Part shown: positions 1 to 12,122 of the stretch, piece by piece | Layout of the letters: every line of letters begins with the position of its first letter | How positions within the stretch are numbered: position 1 is the stretch's first letter | Source of the DNA: Zeus faber | Taxonomy: Eukaryota; Chordata; Actinopteri; Zeiformes; Zeidae | NCBI GenBank assembly: GCA_960531495.1 | Contig: CAUIJY010000075.1 | Span: 1,612,001-1,676,000 of the forward strand | Reading direction: 5' to 3' | DNA: 64,000 bases | Translations under genes and position numbers: made by a program | Notes under the pieces: generated by a model | What the model was told of the DNA's origin: nothing | The model's database searches: none | The model's input: the letters and a program-made list of their open reading frames with translations, nothing else

Positions 1-1198
1 AATCTTTCTTTCAATCTTTCTTTCATCCTTTCTTTCAATCTTTCGTTCAATATTTCTTTCAATCTTTCTTACTTTCAATCTATCTTTGTTTAAATCTTTC
101 TTTCATCCTTTCTTTCAATCTTTCGTTCAATATTTCTATCAATCTTTCTTACTTTCAATCTATCTTTGTTTAAATCTTTCTTTCAATCTTTCTTTCAAAC
201 TTCAATCATTATTTCAATATTTAATTCTTTCAATCTTTCTTTCAATCTTTCTTTCATCCTTTCTTTCAATCTTTCGTTCAATATTTCTTTCAATCTTTCT
301 TACTTTCAATCTTTCTTTGTTTAAATCATTCTTTCAATCTTTCTTTCAATATTTCTTTCAATCTTTCTTACTTTCATTCCTTCTTTCAATCTTTCTTTCA
401 TTCTTTCTTTCAATCTTTCTTACTTTCAATCTTTCTTTCTTTCATTATTTCTTTCAATCTTTCAATCTTTCTTTAATTCTTTTATTCATTCTTTCTTTCA
501 GTCTTTCAATCTTTCTTTATATCTTTCTTTCAATCTTTCTTTCAATCTATCAATCTTTCAATTTTTCTTTCATTCTTTCTTTCAATCTTTATTACTTTCA
601 ATCTTTCTTTCAATCTTTCTTACTTTCATTCTCTCTTTCTTTCAATATTTCTTTCAATCTTTCAATCTTTCTTTCATTCTTTCATTCTTTCTTTCAATCG
701 TTCTTTCATTCCTTCTTTCAATTTTTCATTCTTTCTTTCAATCTTTCAATCTTTCAATCTTTCTTTCATTCTTTCTTTCAAACTTCAATCATTATTTCAA
801 TATTTAATTCTTTCAATCTTTCTTTCAATCTTTCTTTCAATCTTTCTTTTTTCAATCTTTCTTTCAATCTTTCTTTCATCCTTTCTTTCAATCTTTCGTT
901 CAATATTTCTTTCAATCTTTCTTACTTTCAATCTATCTTTGTTTAAATCTTTCTTTCATCCTTTCTTTCAATCTTTCGTTCAATATTTCTATCAATCTTT
1001 CTTACTTTCAATCTATCTTTGTTTAAATCTTTCTTTCAATCTTTCTTTCAAACTTCAATCATTATTTCAATATTTAATTCTTTCAATCTTTCTTTCAATC
1101 TTTCTTTCATCCTTTCTTTCAATCTTTCGTTCAATATTTCTTTCAATCTTTCTTACTTTCAATCTTTCTTTGTTTAAATCATTCTTTCAATCTTTCTT
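1..1198. repeat. 853-bp tandem duplication in D1
   Basis: Bases 1 to about 345 recur at about 854-1198 with an offset of 853. Both copies carry the same variants in the same order: CATCC, CGTTCAATATTTC, TTTCTATCAATC, CTATCTTTGTTTAAATC and the contracted CAAACTTCAATC. Between them (about 346-853) lies ordinary array with many CATTC words. The left edge of the first copy lies outside the window. Confidence 0.8.
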
Positions 1199-1308
1199 TC
1201 AATCTTTCTTTCAATCTTTCAATCTTTCTTTCAATCTTTCTTTCATCCTTTCTTTCAATCTTTCGTTCAATATTTCTTTCAATCTTTCTTACTTTCAATT
1301 TTTCTTTG

Positions 1309-2153
1309 TTTAAATCTTTCTTTCAATCTTTCTTTCAAACTTTCAATCATTATTTCAATCTTTCATTCTTTCCATCTTTCTTGCAATCTTTCTTTCAATT
1401 GTTTAATCTTTCAATCTTTTTTTCAATCTTTCTTTCATTCTTTCTTTCAATCTTTCTGTCCGTCATTCTTTCTTTCAGTCTTTCTTTCAATCATTCAATC
1501 TTTCAATTATTCTTTCTTTCAATCTTTCTTTCAATCTTTCTTTCATTCTTTATTTCAATCTTTGTTTCATTCTTTATTTCAATCTTTCTTTCAATCTTTC
1601 TTTCAATCTTTCTTTCTTTCTTTCAAACTTTCAATCTTTATTTCAATCTTTCAATCTTTCAATCTTTCTTTCAATCTTTCAATCTTTCTTTCATTCTTTC
1701 TTTCAATATTTCAATCTTTCAATATTTCTTTCATTCTTTCTTGCAATCTTTCAATCTTTCTTTCAATCTGCCTTTCATTTTTTCTTTCAGTCTTTCAATC
1801 TTTCTTTAAATCTTTCTTTCAATCTTTCTTTCAAACTTTCAATTTTTATTTCAATCTTTCAATCTTTCAATCTTTCTTTCAATCTTTCAATCTTTCTTTC
1901 ATTCTTTCTTTCAATATTTCAATCTTTCAATCTTTCTTTCAATCTTTCTTTCATCCTTTCTTTCAATCTTTCGTTCAATATTTCTTTCAATCTTTCTTAC
2001 TTTCAATCTTTCTTTGTTTAAATCATTCTTTCAATCTTTCTTTCAATCTTTCTTTCAATCTTTCTTTCAATCTTTCTTTCAATTTTTCTTTCATCCTTTC
2101 TTCCAATCTTTCGTTCAATATTTCTTTCAATCTTTCTTACTTTCAATCTTTCT
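1309..2153. repeat. W module, first copy in D1
   Basis: The module starts at a GTTTAAATC tag and runs through AAACTTTCAATCATTATT, TTCCATC, TTGCAATC, CAATTGTTTAATC (CAATTG at 1396), CTGTCCGTCATTC and TTTGTTTCATTC. The same order begins at 2156, 45277, 46769, 58282 and 59754. The next copy starts about 848 bases downstream. Open frames across it are the repeat read in phase. Confidence 0.7.
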
Positions 2154-3358
2154 TTGTTTAAATCTTTCTTTCAATCTTTCTTTCAAACTTTCAATCATTA
2201 TTTCAATCTTTCATTCTTTCCATCTTTCTTGCAATCTTTCTTTCAATTGTTTAATCTTTCAATCTTTTTTTCAATCTTTCTTTCATTCTTTCTTTCAATC
2301 TTTCTGTCCGTCATTCTTTCTTTCAGTCTTTCTTTCAATCATTCAATCATTCAATCTTTCTTTCTTTCAATCTTTCTTTCAATCTTTCTTTCAATATTTC
2401 TTTCTTTCTTTCAATCTTTCTTTCAATCTTTCTTTCAAACTTTCAATCTTTATTTCAATCTTTCAATCTTTCAATCTTTCTTTCAATCTTTCAATCTTTC
2501 ATTCATTCTTTCTTTCAATATTTCAATCGTTCAATCTTTCTTTCATTCATTCTTTAAATCTTTCAATCTTTCTTTCATTCTTTCTTTCAATCTATCTTAC
2601 TTTCAATCTATCTTTCTTTCAATATTTCTTCCAATCGTTCAATCTTTCTTTCATTCTTTCTTTCAATCTTTCTTTTGTTAATTCTTTCAATCTTTCTTTC
2701 AATATTTCTTTCAATCTTTCTTTCTTTAAATCTTTCTTTCAATCTTTCTTTCAAACTTTAAATCTTTATTTCAATCTTTCAATCTTTCAATCTTTCTTAC
2801 ATTCGTTCTTTCAATCTTTCTTTAATTATTTCTTTCATTCTTTCTTTCAGTCTTTCAATCTTTCTTTAAATCTTTCTTTCAATCTTTCTTTCAATCTTTC
2901 AATCTTTCTTTCATTCTTTCATTCTTTCTTTCAATCGTTCTTTCATTCTTTCTTTCAATTTTTCATTCTTTCTTTCAATCTTTCAATCTTTCAATCTTTC
3001 TTTCAATCTTTCTTTCTTTCAATCTTTCTTTCAATCTTTCTTTCAATCTTTCTTTCATTCTTTCCTTCAGTCTTTCAATCTTTCTTTCAATCTTTCTTTT
3101 TTTCAATCTTTCTTTCAATCTTTCTTTCAATATTTCTTTCAATCTTTCTTACTTTCAATCTTTCTTTCCTTAAATCTTTCTTTCAATCTTTCTTTCAAAC
3201 TTTCAATCATTATTTCAATCTTTCAAACATTCAATCTTTCTTTCAATCTTTCAATCTTTCTTTCATTCTTTCTTTCAGTCTTTCAACCTTTTTTTCAATC
3301 ATTCTGTCAATCTTTCAATTTTTCTTTCATTCTTTCTTTCAATCTTTCAATCTTGCTT
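2154..3358. repeat. W module, second copy in D1, with drift into mixed repeat
   Basis: From 2156 the tag order of the module at 1309 repeats (CAATTG at 2244, CTGTCCG near 2304). A TTTTGTTAATTC variant near 2666 matches ones near 46584 and 59569, so 2154-2700 is close to those places. From about 2700 the order changes to TTCATTC-rich array with TTCCTTCAGTC words. No copy edge is sharp here. Confidence 0.6.
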
Positions 3359-3560
3359 TCATTCTTTCTTACTTTCAATTTTTCTATCTTTCAATATTGG
3401 TTCCAATCGTTCAATCTTTCTTTCATTATTTCTTTCAATCTTTCTTTCTTTCAATCTTTCTTTCCAACTTTCTTTCAATCTTTCTTTCATTCTTTCTTTC
3501 AATATTTCTTTTTTCAATCTTTCTTCCAATCTTTCTTTCAATTGTTTAATCTTTCATTCT
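3359..3560. repeat. Flank module shared with 27258-27464
   Basis: About 180-200 bases here match 27258-27464 at a constant offset of 23,899. Both carry the private variant TTTCCAACTTTC (TTCCAAC at 3462 and 27361), where related modules at 16.3, 16.8, 17.3 and 18.8 kb read TTTCCATCTTTC. The module ends with CAATTG at 3539. It marks the left edge of the D2-D4 interval. Confidence 0.7.
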
Positions 3561-3989
3561 TTCTTTCATTCATTCATTCTTTCTTTCAATCGTTCTTTCA
3601 TTCTTTCTTTCAATCTTTCAATCTTTCTTTAAATATTTCTTTCGATCTTTAATACTTTCAATCTTTTTTCAAACATTCAATCTTTCTTTCAATATTTCAA
3701 TCTTTCAATCTTTCTTTCATTCTTTCTTTCAATCTTTCAATCTTTCTTTCATTAATTCTTTCAATCTTTCTTACTTTCAATCTTTCTTTGTTTAAATCTC
3801 TCTTTCAAACTTTCTTTCAATCTTTCAATCTTTCTTTCATTCTTTCATTCTTTCTTTCAACCTTTCAATCTTTCTTTCATTCTTTTTTTTAGTCTTTCAA
3901 TCTTTCTTTAAATCTTTCTTTCAATCTTTCTTTACAACTTTCAATCTTTCAATCTTTCTTTCATTCTATCTTTCAATCTTTCTTTAATT

Positions 3990-5430
3990 CTTTAATTCAG
4001 TCTTAAAATCTTTCTTTCAATCTTTCTTTCTTTAAATATTTTGATCTCTCAAACATTCTTTCTTTTTATCAGTCTTTTTTTGTTTCTTTCATTCATTCTT
4101 TCAATTTTTCTTACTTTCAATCTTTCTTTTTTTCAATATTTCTTTCAATCTTTTAATCTTTCATTCATTCTTTCATTCTTTCTTTCAATCTTTCATTCTT
4201 TCTTTCAATCTTTCAATCTTTCAATCTCTCTTTTAATCTTTCTTTCATTTTTTCTTTCAGTCTTTCAATCTTTCTTTCAATCTTTCTTTCAATCTTTCTT
4301 TCAAACTTTCATTCTTTCTTTCAATCTTTCTTTCAATCTTTCTTTCAATCTTTCTTTCTTTTTTCAATCTTTCTTTCAATCTTTTTTTTCATTCTTACTT
4401 TTAGTCTTTCAATCTTTCTTTAAATCTTTTTTTCTTTAAATCTTTCTTTCTTCAATCTTTCTTTCAATCTTTCTTTCAATCTTTCTTTCAATCTTTCAAT
4501 CATTCTTTAATTCTTTCTTTCAATCTTTCAATCTTTCAATTTTTCTTTCCATCTTTCTTACTTTCATTCTCTCTTTCTTTCAATATTTCTTTCAATCTTT
4601 CAATCTTTCTTTCATTCTTTCATTCTTTCTTTCAATCGTTCTTTCATTCTTTCTTTCAATCTTTCATTCTTTCTTTCAATCTTTCAATCTTTCAATCTTT
4701 CTTTCATTCTTTTTTTTCATTCTTACTTTCATTCTTTAAATCTTTCTTTCTTTCAATCATTCTTTTTTCAATCTTTCTTTCAATCTTTCAATCTTTCGAT
4801 CTTTCAATCTTTCTTTAATTCTTTTATTCATTCTTTCTTTCAGTCTTTCAATCTTTCTTTAAATCTTTCTTTAAATCTTTCTTTCAATCTTTCAATCTTT
4901 CAATTTTTCTTTCATTCTTTCTTTCAATCTTTTTTACTTTCAATCTTTCTTTCAATCTTTCTTACTTTCATTCTCTCTTTCTTTCAATATTCTTTCAATC
5001 TTTCAATCTTTCTTTCATTCTTTCATTCTTTCTTTCAATCGTTCTTTTATTCTTACTTTCAATCTTTCATTCTTTCTTTCAATCTTTCAATCTTTCAATC
5101 TTTCTTTCATTCTTTCTTTCAATATTTCTTTCAAGCTTTCTTTCAATCGTTCTTACTTTCAATCTTTCTTTCTTTCTTTCAGTATTTCTTTCAATCTTTC
5201 AATCTTTCTTTCATTCTTTCTTTCAATCTTTCAATCTTTCAATTTTTCTTTCAATCTTTCTTACTTTCATTCTCTCTTTCTTTCAATATTTCTTTCAGTC
5301 TTTCAATCTTTCTTTCATTCTTTCATTCTTTCTTTCAATCTTTCATTCTTTCTTTCAATCTTTCAATCTTTCAATCTTGCTTTCATTCTTTTTTTTCATT
5401 CTTACTTTTAGTCTTTCAATCTTTCTTTAA
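3990..5430. repeat. Segmental duplicate of 12080-13535 (offset about 8.1 kb)
   Basis: Tags run in the same order in both: the M island, TTTCTTTTTTCAATC, TTCATTCTCTCTTTC, a TTTTTTAC word (near 4931 and 13034) and CGTTCTTAC (5149 and 13252). The offset moves from 8,092 at the island to 8,103 at CGTTCTTAC. Similarity is lost after about 5430 and 13535. Confidence 0.7.
4031..4100. repeat. Divergent island M, copy 1
   Basis: About 70 bases depart most clearly from the monomer: TTTAAATATTTTGATC, then TCTCAAACATTC, TTTTTATCAGTC and a T-run ending in GTTTC. This is the least canonical sequence in the window, and it recurs at 10772, 12123 and 14477. The register of C every fourth base is disturbed here. 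Its function is unknown. Confidence 0.8.
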
Positions 5431-6279
5431 ATCTTTCATTCTTTAAATCTTTCTTTCTTTCAATCATTCTTTTTTCAATCTTTCTTTCAATCTTTCAATC
5501 TTTCAATCTTTCAATCTTTCTTTAATTCTTTTATTCATTCTTTCTTCCAGTCTTTCAATCTTTCTTTCAATCTTTCTTTAAATCTTTCTTTCAATCTTTC
5601 AATCTTTCAATTTTTCTTTCATTCTTTCTTTCAATCTTTTTTACTTTCAATCTTTCTTTCAATCTTTCTTACTTTCATTCTCTCTTTCATTCAATATTCT
5701 TTCAATCTTTCAATCTTTCTTTCATTCTTTCATTCTTTCTTTCAATCGTTCTTTTATTCTTTCTTTCAACCTTTCATTCTTTATTTCAATCTTTCAATCT
5801 TTCAATCTTTCTTTCATTCCTTCTTTCAATCTTTCTTTCAAGCTTTCTTTCAATCGTTCTTACTTTCAATCTTTCTTTCTTTCTTTCAGTATTTCTTTCA
5901 ATCTTTCAATCTTTCTTTCATTCTTTCATTCTTTCTCTCAATCTTTCTTTCTTTCAATCTTTCAATCTTTCTTTCATTCATTCTTTCAGTCTTTCAAACT
6001 TTCAATTTTTCCTTCATTCCTTCTTTCAATCTTTATTACTTTCAATCTTTCTTTCAATCTTTCTTTCGTTCTTTCATTCTTTCTTTCAATCGTTCTTTCA
6101 ATCTTTCCTTCAATCTTTCAATCTTTCTTTCAAACTTTCATTCTTTCTTTCAATCTTTCTTTCTTTCTTTCAATCTTTCTTTCATTCTTTCATTCTTTCT
6201 TTCAACCTTTCAATCTTTCTTTCATTCTTTTTTTTAGTCTTTCAATCTTTCTTTAAATCTTTCTTTCAATCTTTCTTTC
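4915..6279. repeat. 1,365-bp tandem unit, copy 1
   Basis: Tag pairs in this unit and the next sit 1,365-1,366 apart: CGTTCTTAC at 5149 and 5855 against 6514 and 7221. The first tag of each unit is followed by CATTCTTTCTTTCAATC, the second by CATTCTTTCTCTCAATC, so each unit contains an A and a B half of about 706 and 659 bases. Confidence 0.8.
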
Positions 6280-7644
6280 ATTCTTTCTTTCAATCTTTTT
6301 TACTTTCAATCTTTCTTTCAATCTTTCTTACTTTCATTCTCTCTTTCTTTCAATATTCTTTCAATCTTTCAATCTTTCTTTCATTCTTTCATTCTTTCTT
6401 TCAATCGTTCTTTTATTCTTTCTTTCAATCTTTCATTCTTTCTTTCAATCTTTCAATCTTTCAATCTTTCTTTCATTCTTTCTTTCAATCTTTCTTTCAA
6501 GCTTTCTTTCAATCGTTCTTACTTTCAATCTTTCTTTCTTTCTTTCAGTATTTCTTTCAATCTTTCAATCTTTCTTTCATTCTTTCTTTCAATCTTTCAA
6601 TCTTTCAATTTTTCTTTCAATCTTTCTTACTTTCATTCTCTCTTTCTTTCAATATTTCTTTCAGTCTTTCAATCTTTCTTTCATTCTTTCATTCTTTCTT
6701 TCAATCTTTCATTCTTTCTTTCAATCTTTCAATCTTTCAATCTTGCTTTCATTCTTTTTTTTCATTCTTACTTTTAGTCTTTCAATCTTTCTTTAAATCT
6801 TTCATTCTTTAAATCTTTCTTTCTTTCAATCATTCTTTTTTCAATCTTTCTTTCAATCTTTCAATCTTTCAATCTTTCAATCTTTCTTTAATTCTTTTAT
6901 TCATTCTTTCTTCCAGTCTTTCAATCTTTCTTTCAATCTTTCTTTAAATCTTTCTTTCAATCTTTCAATCTTTCAATTTTTCTTTCATTCTTTCTTTCAA
7001 TCTTTTTTACTTTCAATCTTTCTTTCAATCTTTCTTACTTTCATTCTCTCTTTCTTTCAATATTCTTTCAATCTTTCAATCTTTCTTTCATTCTTTCATT
7101 CTTTCTTTCAATCGTTCTTTTATTCTTTCTTTCAATCTTTCATTCTTTATTTCAATCTTTCAATCTTTCAATCTTTCTTTCATTCCTTCTTTCAATCTTT
7201 CTTTCAAGCTTTCTTTCAATCGTTCTTACTTTCAATCTTTCTTTCTTTCTTTCAGTATTTCTTTCAATCTTTCAATCTTTCTTTCATTCTTTCATTCTTT
7301 CTCTCAATCTTTCTTTCTTTCAATCTTTCAATCTTTCTTTCATTCATTCTTTCAGTCTTTCAAACTTTCAATTTTTCCTTCATTCCTTCTTTCAATCTTT
7401 ATTACTTTCAATCTTTCTTTCAATCTTTCTTTCGTTCTTTCATTCTTTCTTTCAATCGTTCTTTCAATCTTTCCTTCAATCTTTCAATCTTTCTTTCATA
7501 CTTTCATTCTTTCTTTCAATCTTTCTTTCTTTCTTTCAATCTTTCTTTCATTCTTTCATTCTTTCTTTCAACCTTTCAATCTTTCTTTCATTCTTTTTTT
7601 TAGTCTTTCAATCTTTCTTTAAATCTTTCTTTCAATCTTTCTTT
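6280..7644. repeat. 1,365-bp tandem unit, copy 2
   Basis: Copy of 4915-6279 with the same A and B halves (CGTTCTTAC at 6514 and 7221; AAGCTT at 6499 and 7206). Differences from copy 1 are few single-base changes by eye. After about 7644 the sequence leaves the unit (CAAAATTTCAATATTTC). The A-B order recurs at 13252 and 13944. Confidence 0.8.
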
Positions 7645-9040
7645 CAAAATTTCAATATTTCAATCTTTCTTTCATTCTATCTTTCAACCTTTCTTTCAAT
7701 CTTTTAATCTTTCATTCTTTCTTTCAATCTTTCATTCTTTCTTTCAATCTTTCAATCTTTCAATCTCTCTTTTAATCTTTCTTTCAATTTTTCTTTCCAT
7801 CTTTATTACTTTCATTCTCTCTTTCTTTCAATATTTCTTTCAATCTTCCAATCTTTCTTTCATAATTTCATTCTTTCTTTCAATCGTTCTTTCATTCTTT
7901 CTTTCAATCTTTCATTCTTTCTTTCAATCTTTCAATCTTTCAATCTTTCTTTCATTCTTTTTTTTCATTCTTTCATTCTTTCTTTCAATCGTTCTTTCAT
8001 TCTTTCTTTCAATCTTTCATTCTTTCTTTCAATCTTTCAATCTTTCAATCTTTCTTTCATTCTTTTTTTTCATTCTTACTTTTAGTCTTTCAATCTTTCT
8101 TCAAATCTTTCATTCTTTAAATCTTTCTTTCTTTCAATCATTCTTTTTTCAATCTTTCTTTCAATCTTTCAATCTTTCAATCTTTCTTTAATTCTTTTAT
8201 TCATTCTTTCTTTCAGTCTTTCAATCTTTCTTTCAATCTTTCTTACTTTCATTCTCTCTTTCTTTCAATATTCTTTCAATCTTTCAATCTTTCTTTCATT
8301 CTTTCATTCTTTCTTTCAATCGTTCTTTTATTCTTTCTTTCAATCTTTCAATCTTTCTTTCAATCTTTCATTCTTTCAATCTTTCTTTCATTCTTTCTTT
8401 CAATCTTTCTTTCAAGCTTTCTTTCAATCGTTCTTACTTTCAATCTTTCTTTCTTTCTTTCAATCTTTCAATCTTTCAATCTTTCTTTCATTCTTTCATT
8501 CTTTCTTTCAATCTTTCTTTCTTTCAATCTTTCAATCTTTCTTTCATTCATTCTTTCAGTCTTTCAAAATTTCAATTTTTCCTTCATTCCTTCTTTCAAT
8601 CTTTATTACTTTCAATCTTTCTTTCAATCTTTCAATCTTTCTTTCATTCTTTCATTCTTTCTTTCAATCTTTCTTTCAATCTTTCCTTCAATCTTTCAAT
8701 CTTTCTTTCATACTTTCATTCTTTCTTTCATACTTTCATTCTTTCTTTCATTCTTTCATTCTTTCTTACAATCTTTCTTTCATTTTTTTCTTTCAATCTT
8801 TCATTCTTTCTTTCAATATTTTTTTCAATCTTTCTTTAATTCTTTCATTCTTTCTTTCAAACTTTCAATCTTTCTTTCATTCTTTCTTTCAGTCTTTCAA
8901 TCTTTCTATAAATCTTTCTTTCAATCGTTCTTTCAATCTTTCTTTCAATCTTTCAATCTTTCTTTCATACTTTCATTCTTTCTTTCATTCTTTCATATTT
9001 TCTTACAATCTTTCTTTCATTTTTTTCTTTCAATCTTTCA

Positions 9041-9760
9041 TTCTTTCTTTCAATATTTCTTTCAATCTTTCTTTAATTCTTTCATTCTTTCTTTCAAACT
9101 TTCAATCTTTCTTTCATTCTTTCTTTCAGTCTTTCAATCTTTCTTTAAATCTTTCTTTCAATCTTTCTTTCAAACATTCAATCTTTCTTTCAATCTTTCT
9201 TTCAATCTTTCAATCTTTCTTTCATTCTTTCTTACAATCTTTTTTTCATTCTTTCTTTCAATCTTTCATTCTTTCTTTCAATATTTCTTTCAATCTTTCT
9301 TTAATTCTTTCATTCTTTCTTTCGCACTTTAAATCTTTCTTTCATTCTTTCTTTCAGTCTTTCAATCTTTATTTCATTCTTTCTTTCAATCTTTCAATCT
9401 TTCAATCTTTCTTTCATTCTATCTTTAATACTTTCAATCTTTTTTTCTTTTAATCTTTCTTTCAATCTTTCACTCATTCTTTCCTTCAGTCTTTCAATCT
9501 TTCTTTCAATTTTTCTTTCAATCTTTCTTTCAAACTTTCAATCTTACTTTCAATCGTTCTTATATTCTTTCTTTCAATCTTTCATTCTTTCTTTCAATCT
9601 TTCAATCATACTTTCTTTCATTCTTTCTTTCAGTCTTTCAACCTTTCTTAAAATCTTTCTTTCAATCTTTCTTTCAAGCTTTCTTTCATTCATTCTTTCA
9701 GTCTTTCAAACATTCAATTTTTCCTTCATTCCTTCTTTCAATCTTTATTACTTTCATTCT
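9041..9760. repeat. D2 sub-repeat copy 1 (CACTCATTC tag)
   Basis: About 9041-9475 matches 11127-11560 at an offset of about 2,087: AATATTTC, TTTAATTC, TTCGCACTTT and CACTCATTC (9471 and 11558). It continues through CGTTCTTATATTC to an AACCTTTCTTAAAATC word and CAAGCTTTC. The 11.6-kb copy has 12 extra bases before CGTTCTTATATTC. Confidence 0.7.
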
Positions 9761-10122
9761 TTCTTTCAATCTTTCATTCTTTCTTTCAATATTTCTTTCA
9801 ATCTTTCTTTAATTCTTTCATTCTTTCTTTCGCACTTTCAATCTTTCTTTCATTCTTTCTTTCAGTCTTTCAATCTTTCTTTCATTCTTTCTTTCAATCT
9901 TTCAATCTTTCAATCTTTCTTTCATTCTATCTTTCAATCTTTCAATCTTTCTTTCAATATTTTTTTCAGTCTTTCAATCTTTCTTTCATTCTTTCTTTCA
10001 ATCTTTCAATCTTTCAATCTTTCTTTCATTCTATCTTTTAGTCTTTAAATCTTTCTTTCAATATTTTTTTCAGTCTTTAATACTTTCAATCTTTTTTTCT
10101 TTTAATCTTTCTTTCAATCTTT

Positions 10123-10771
10123 CACTCATTCTTTCCTTCAGCCTTTCAATCTTTCTTTCAATTTTTCTTTCAATCTTTCTTTCAAACTTTCAATCTTACT
10201 TTCAATCTTTCTTTCAATCGTTCTTATATTCTTTCTTTCAATCTTTCATTCTTTCTTTCAATCTTTCAATCATTCTTACTTTCATTCATTCTTTCAGTCT
10301 TTCAACCTTTCTTAAAATCTTTCTTTCAATCTTTCTTTCAAGCTTTCTTTCATTCATTCTTTCAGTCTTTCAAACATTCAATTTTTCCTTCATTCCTTCT
10401 TTCAATCTTTATTACTTTCAATCTTTCTTTCAATCTTTCAATCTTTCTTTCATTCTTTCATTCTTTCTTTCAATCGTTCTTTCAATCTTTCCTTCAATCT
10501 TTCAATGTTTCTTTCATACTTTCATTCTTTCTTCCAATCTTTCTTTCAATCTTTCAATCTTTCTTTCATTCTTTCATTTTTTCTTTCAACCTTTCAATCT
10601 TTCTTTCATTCTTTTTTTTAGTCTTTCAATCTTTCTTTAAATCTTTCTTTCAATCTTTCTTTACAACTTTCAATCTTTCAATCTTTCTTTCATTCTATCT
10701 TTCAACCTTTCTTTCAATCTTTCTTTAATTCTTTAATTCAGGCTTAAAATCTTTCTTTCAATCTTTCTTTC
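10123..10771. repeat. D2 sub-repeat copy 2 (CACTCATTC tag)
   Basis: CACTCATTC at 10123 is followed by CGTTCTTATATTC, AACCTTTCTTAAAATC, AAGCTT (10340) and the approach to M island copy 2. The same series starts at 11558 and leads to M island copy 3, where it is about 84 bases shorter because a segment holding a long T-run and TTTAGTC is missing. Confidence 0.65.
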
Positions 10772-10840
10772 TTTAAATATTTTGATCTCTCAAACATTCT
10801 TTCTTTTTATCAGTCTTTTTTTGTTTCTTTCATTCATTCT
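10772..10840. repeat. Divergent island M, copy 2
   Basis: This matches the island at 4031, with GATCTCTCAAACATTC and TTTTTATCAGTC in the same order. It is preceded by GGCTTAAAATC, where copies 1 and 4 read AGTCTTAAAATC; copy 3 shares the GG form, so copies 2 and 3 are the closer pair. Confidence 0.8.
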
Positions 10841-11126
10841 TTCAATTTTTCTTACTTTCAATCTTTCTTTTTTTCAATATTTCTTTCAATCTTTTAATCT
10901 TTCATTCATTCTTTCATTCTTTCTTTCAATCCTTCATTCTTTCTTTCAATCTTTCAATCTTTCAATCTCTCTTTTAATCTTTCTTTCATTTTTTCTTTCA
11001 GTCTTTCAATCTTTCTTTCAATCTTTCTTTCAATCTTTCTTTCAAACTTTCATTCTTTCTTTCAATCTTTCTTTCAATCCTTCTTTCAATCTTTCTTTCT
11101 TTTTTCAATCTTTCTTTCAATCTTTC

Positions 11127-12122
11127 ATTCTTTCTTTCAATATTTCTTTCAATCTTTCTTTAATTCTTTCATTCTTTCTTTCAAACTTTCAATCTTTCTT
11201 TCATTCTTTCTTTCAGTCTTTCAATCTTTCTTTAAATCTTTCTTTCAATCTTTCTTTCAAACATTCAATCTTTCTTTCAATCTTTCTTTCAATCTTTCAA
11301 TCTTTCTTTCATTCTTTCTTACAATCTTTTTTTCATTCTTTCTTTCAATCTTTCATTCTTTCTTTCAATATTTCTTTCAATCTTTCTTTAATTCTTTCAT
11401 TCTTTCTTTCGCACTTTCAATCTTTCTTTCATTCTTTCTTTCAGTCTTTCAATCTTTATTTCATTCTTTCTTTCAATCTTTCAATCTTTCAATCTTTCTT
11501 TCATTCTATCTTTAATACTTTCAATCTTTTTTTCTTTTAATCTTTCTTTCAATCTTTCACTCATTCTTTCCTTCAGTCTTTCAATCTTTCTTTCAATTTT
11601 TCTTTCAATCTTTCTTTCAAACTTTCAATCTTACTTTCAATCTTTCTTTCAATCGTTCTTATATTCTTTCTTTCAATCTTTCATTCTTTCTTTCAATCTT
11701 TCAATCATTCTTACTTTCATTCTTTCTTTCAGTCTTTCAACCTTTCTTAAAATCTTTCTTTCAATCTTTCTTTCAAGCTTTCTTTCATTCATTCTTTCAG
11801 TCTTTCAAACATTCAATTTTTCCTTCATTCCTTCTTTCAATCTTTATTACTTTCAATCTTTCTTTCAATCTTTCAATCTTTCTTTCATTCTTTCATTCTT
11901 TCTTTCAATCGTTCTTTCAATCTTTCCTTCAATCTTTCAATCTTTCTTTCATACTTTCATTCTTTCTTCCAATCTTTCTTTCAATCTTTCAATCTTTCTT
12001 TCATTCTTTCATTTTTTCTTTCAATCTTTCAATCTTTCTTTCATTCGATCTTTCAACCTTTCTTTCAATCTTTCTTTAATTCTTTAATTCAGGCTTAAAA
12101 TCTTTCTTTCAATCTTTCTTTC
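11127..12122. repeat. D2 sub-repeat copy 3 (CACTCATTC tag)
   Basis: The left part (11127-11560) repeats 9041-9475. The right part (11558-12122) repeats 10123-10771 with the ~84-base shortening. AAGCTT lies at 11775. The block is therefore a mosaic of the two earlier copies. Confidence 0.65.

Larger units (their letters stand above)
1..3560. repeat. Domain D1, W-type satellite
   Basis: This domain carries the tags GTTTAAATC, CAATTGTTTAATC (CAATTG at 1396, 2244 and 3539), TCTGTCCGTCATTC and TTTGTTTCATTC. The same tags and order recur at 44.7-46.6 kb and 57.7-59.6 kb. A contracted variant, CAAACTTCAATCATTATT, seen near 196, 780 and 1049, recurs near 44812 and 57830, which ties D1 to the W blocks of S3 and S4. 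A GTTAATTC variant near 2668 also occurs near 46586 and 59571. The right end (about 3359-3541) matches 27258-27464. No gene is supported. Confidence 0.8.

Noticed and set aside
4031-4100. TATA-like promoter in the M island (TTTAAATATTTTGATC)
   Set aside because: AT-rich words are expected by chance in this composition, and there is no downstream gene.
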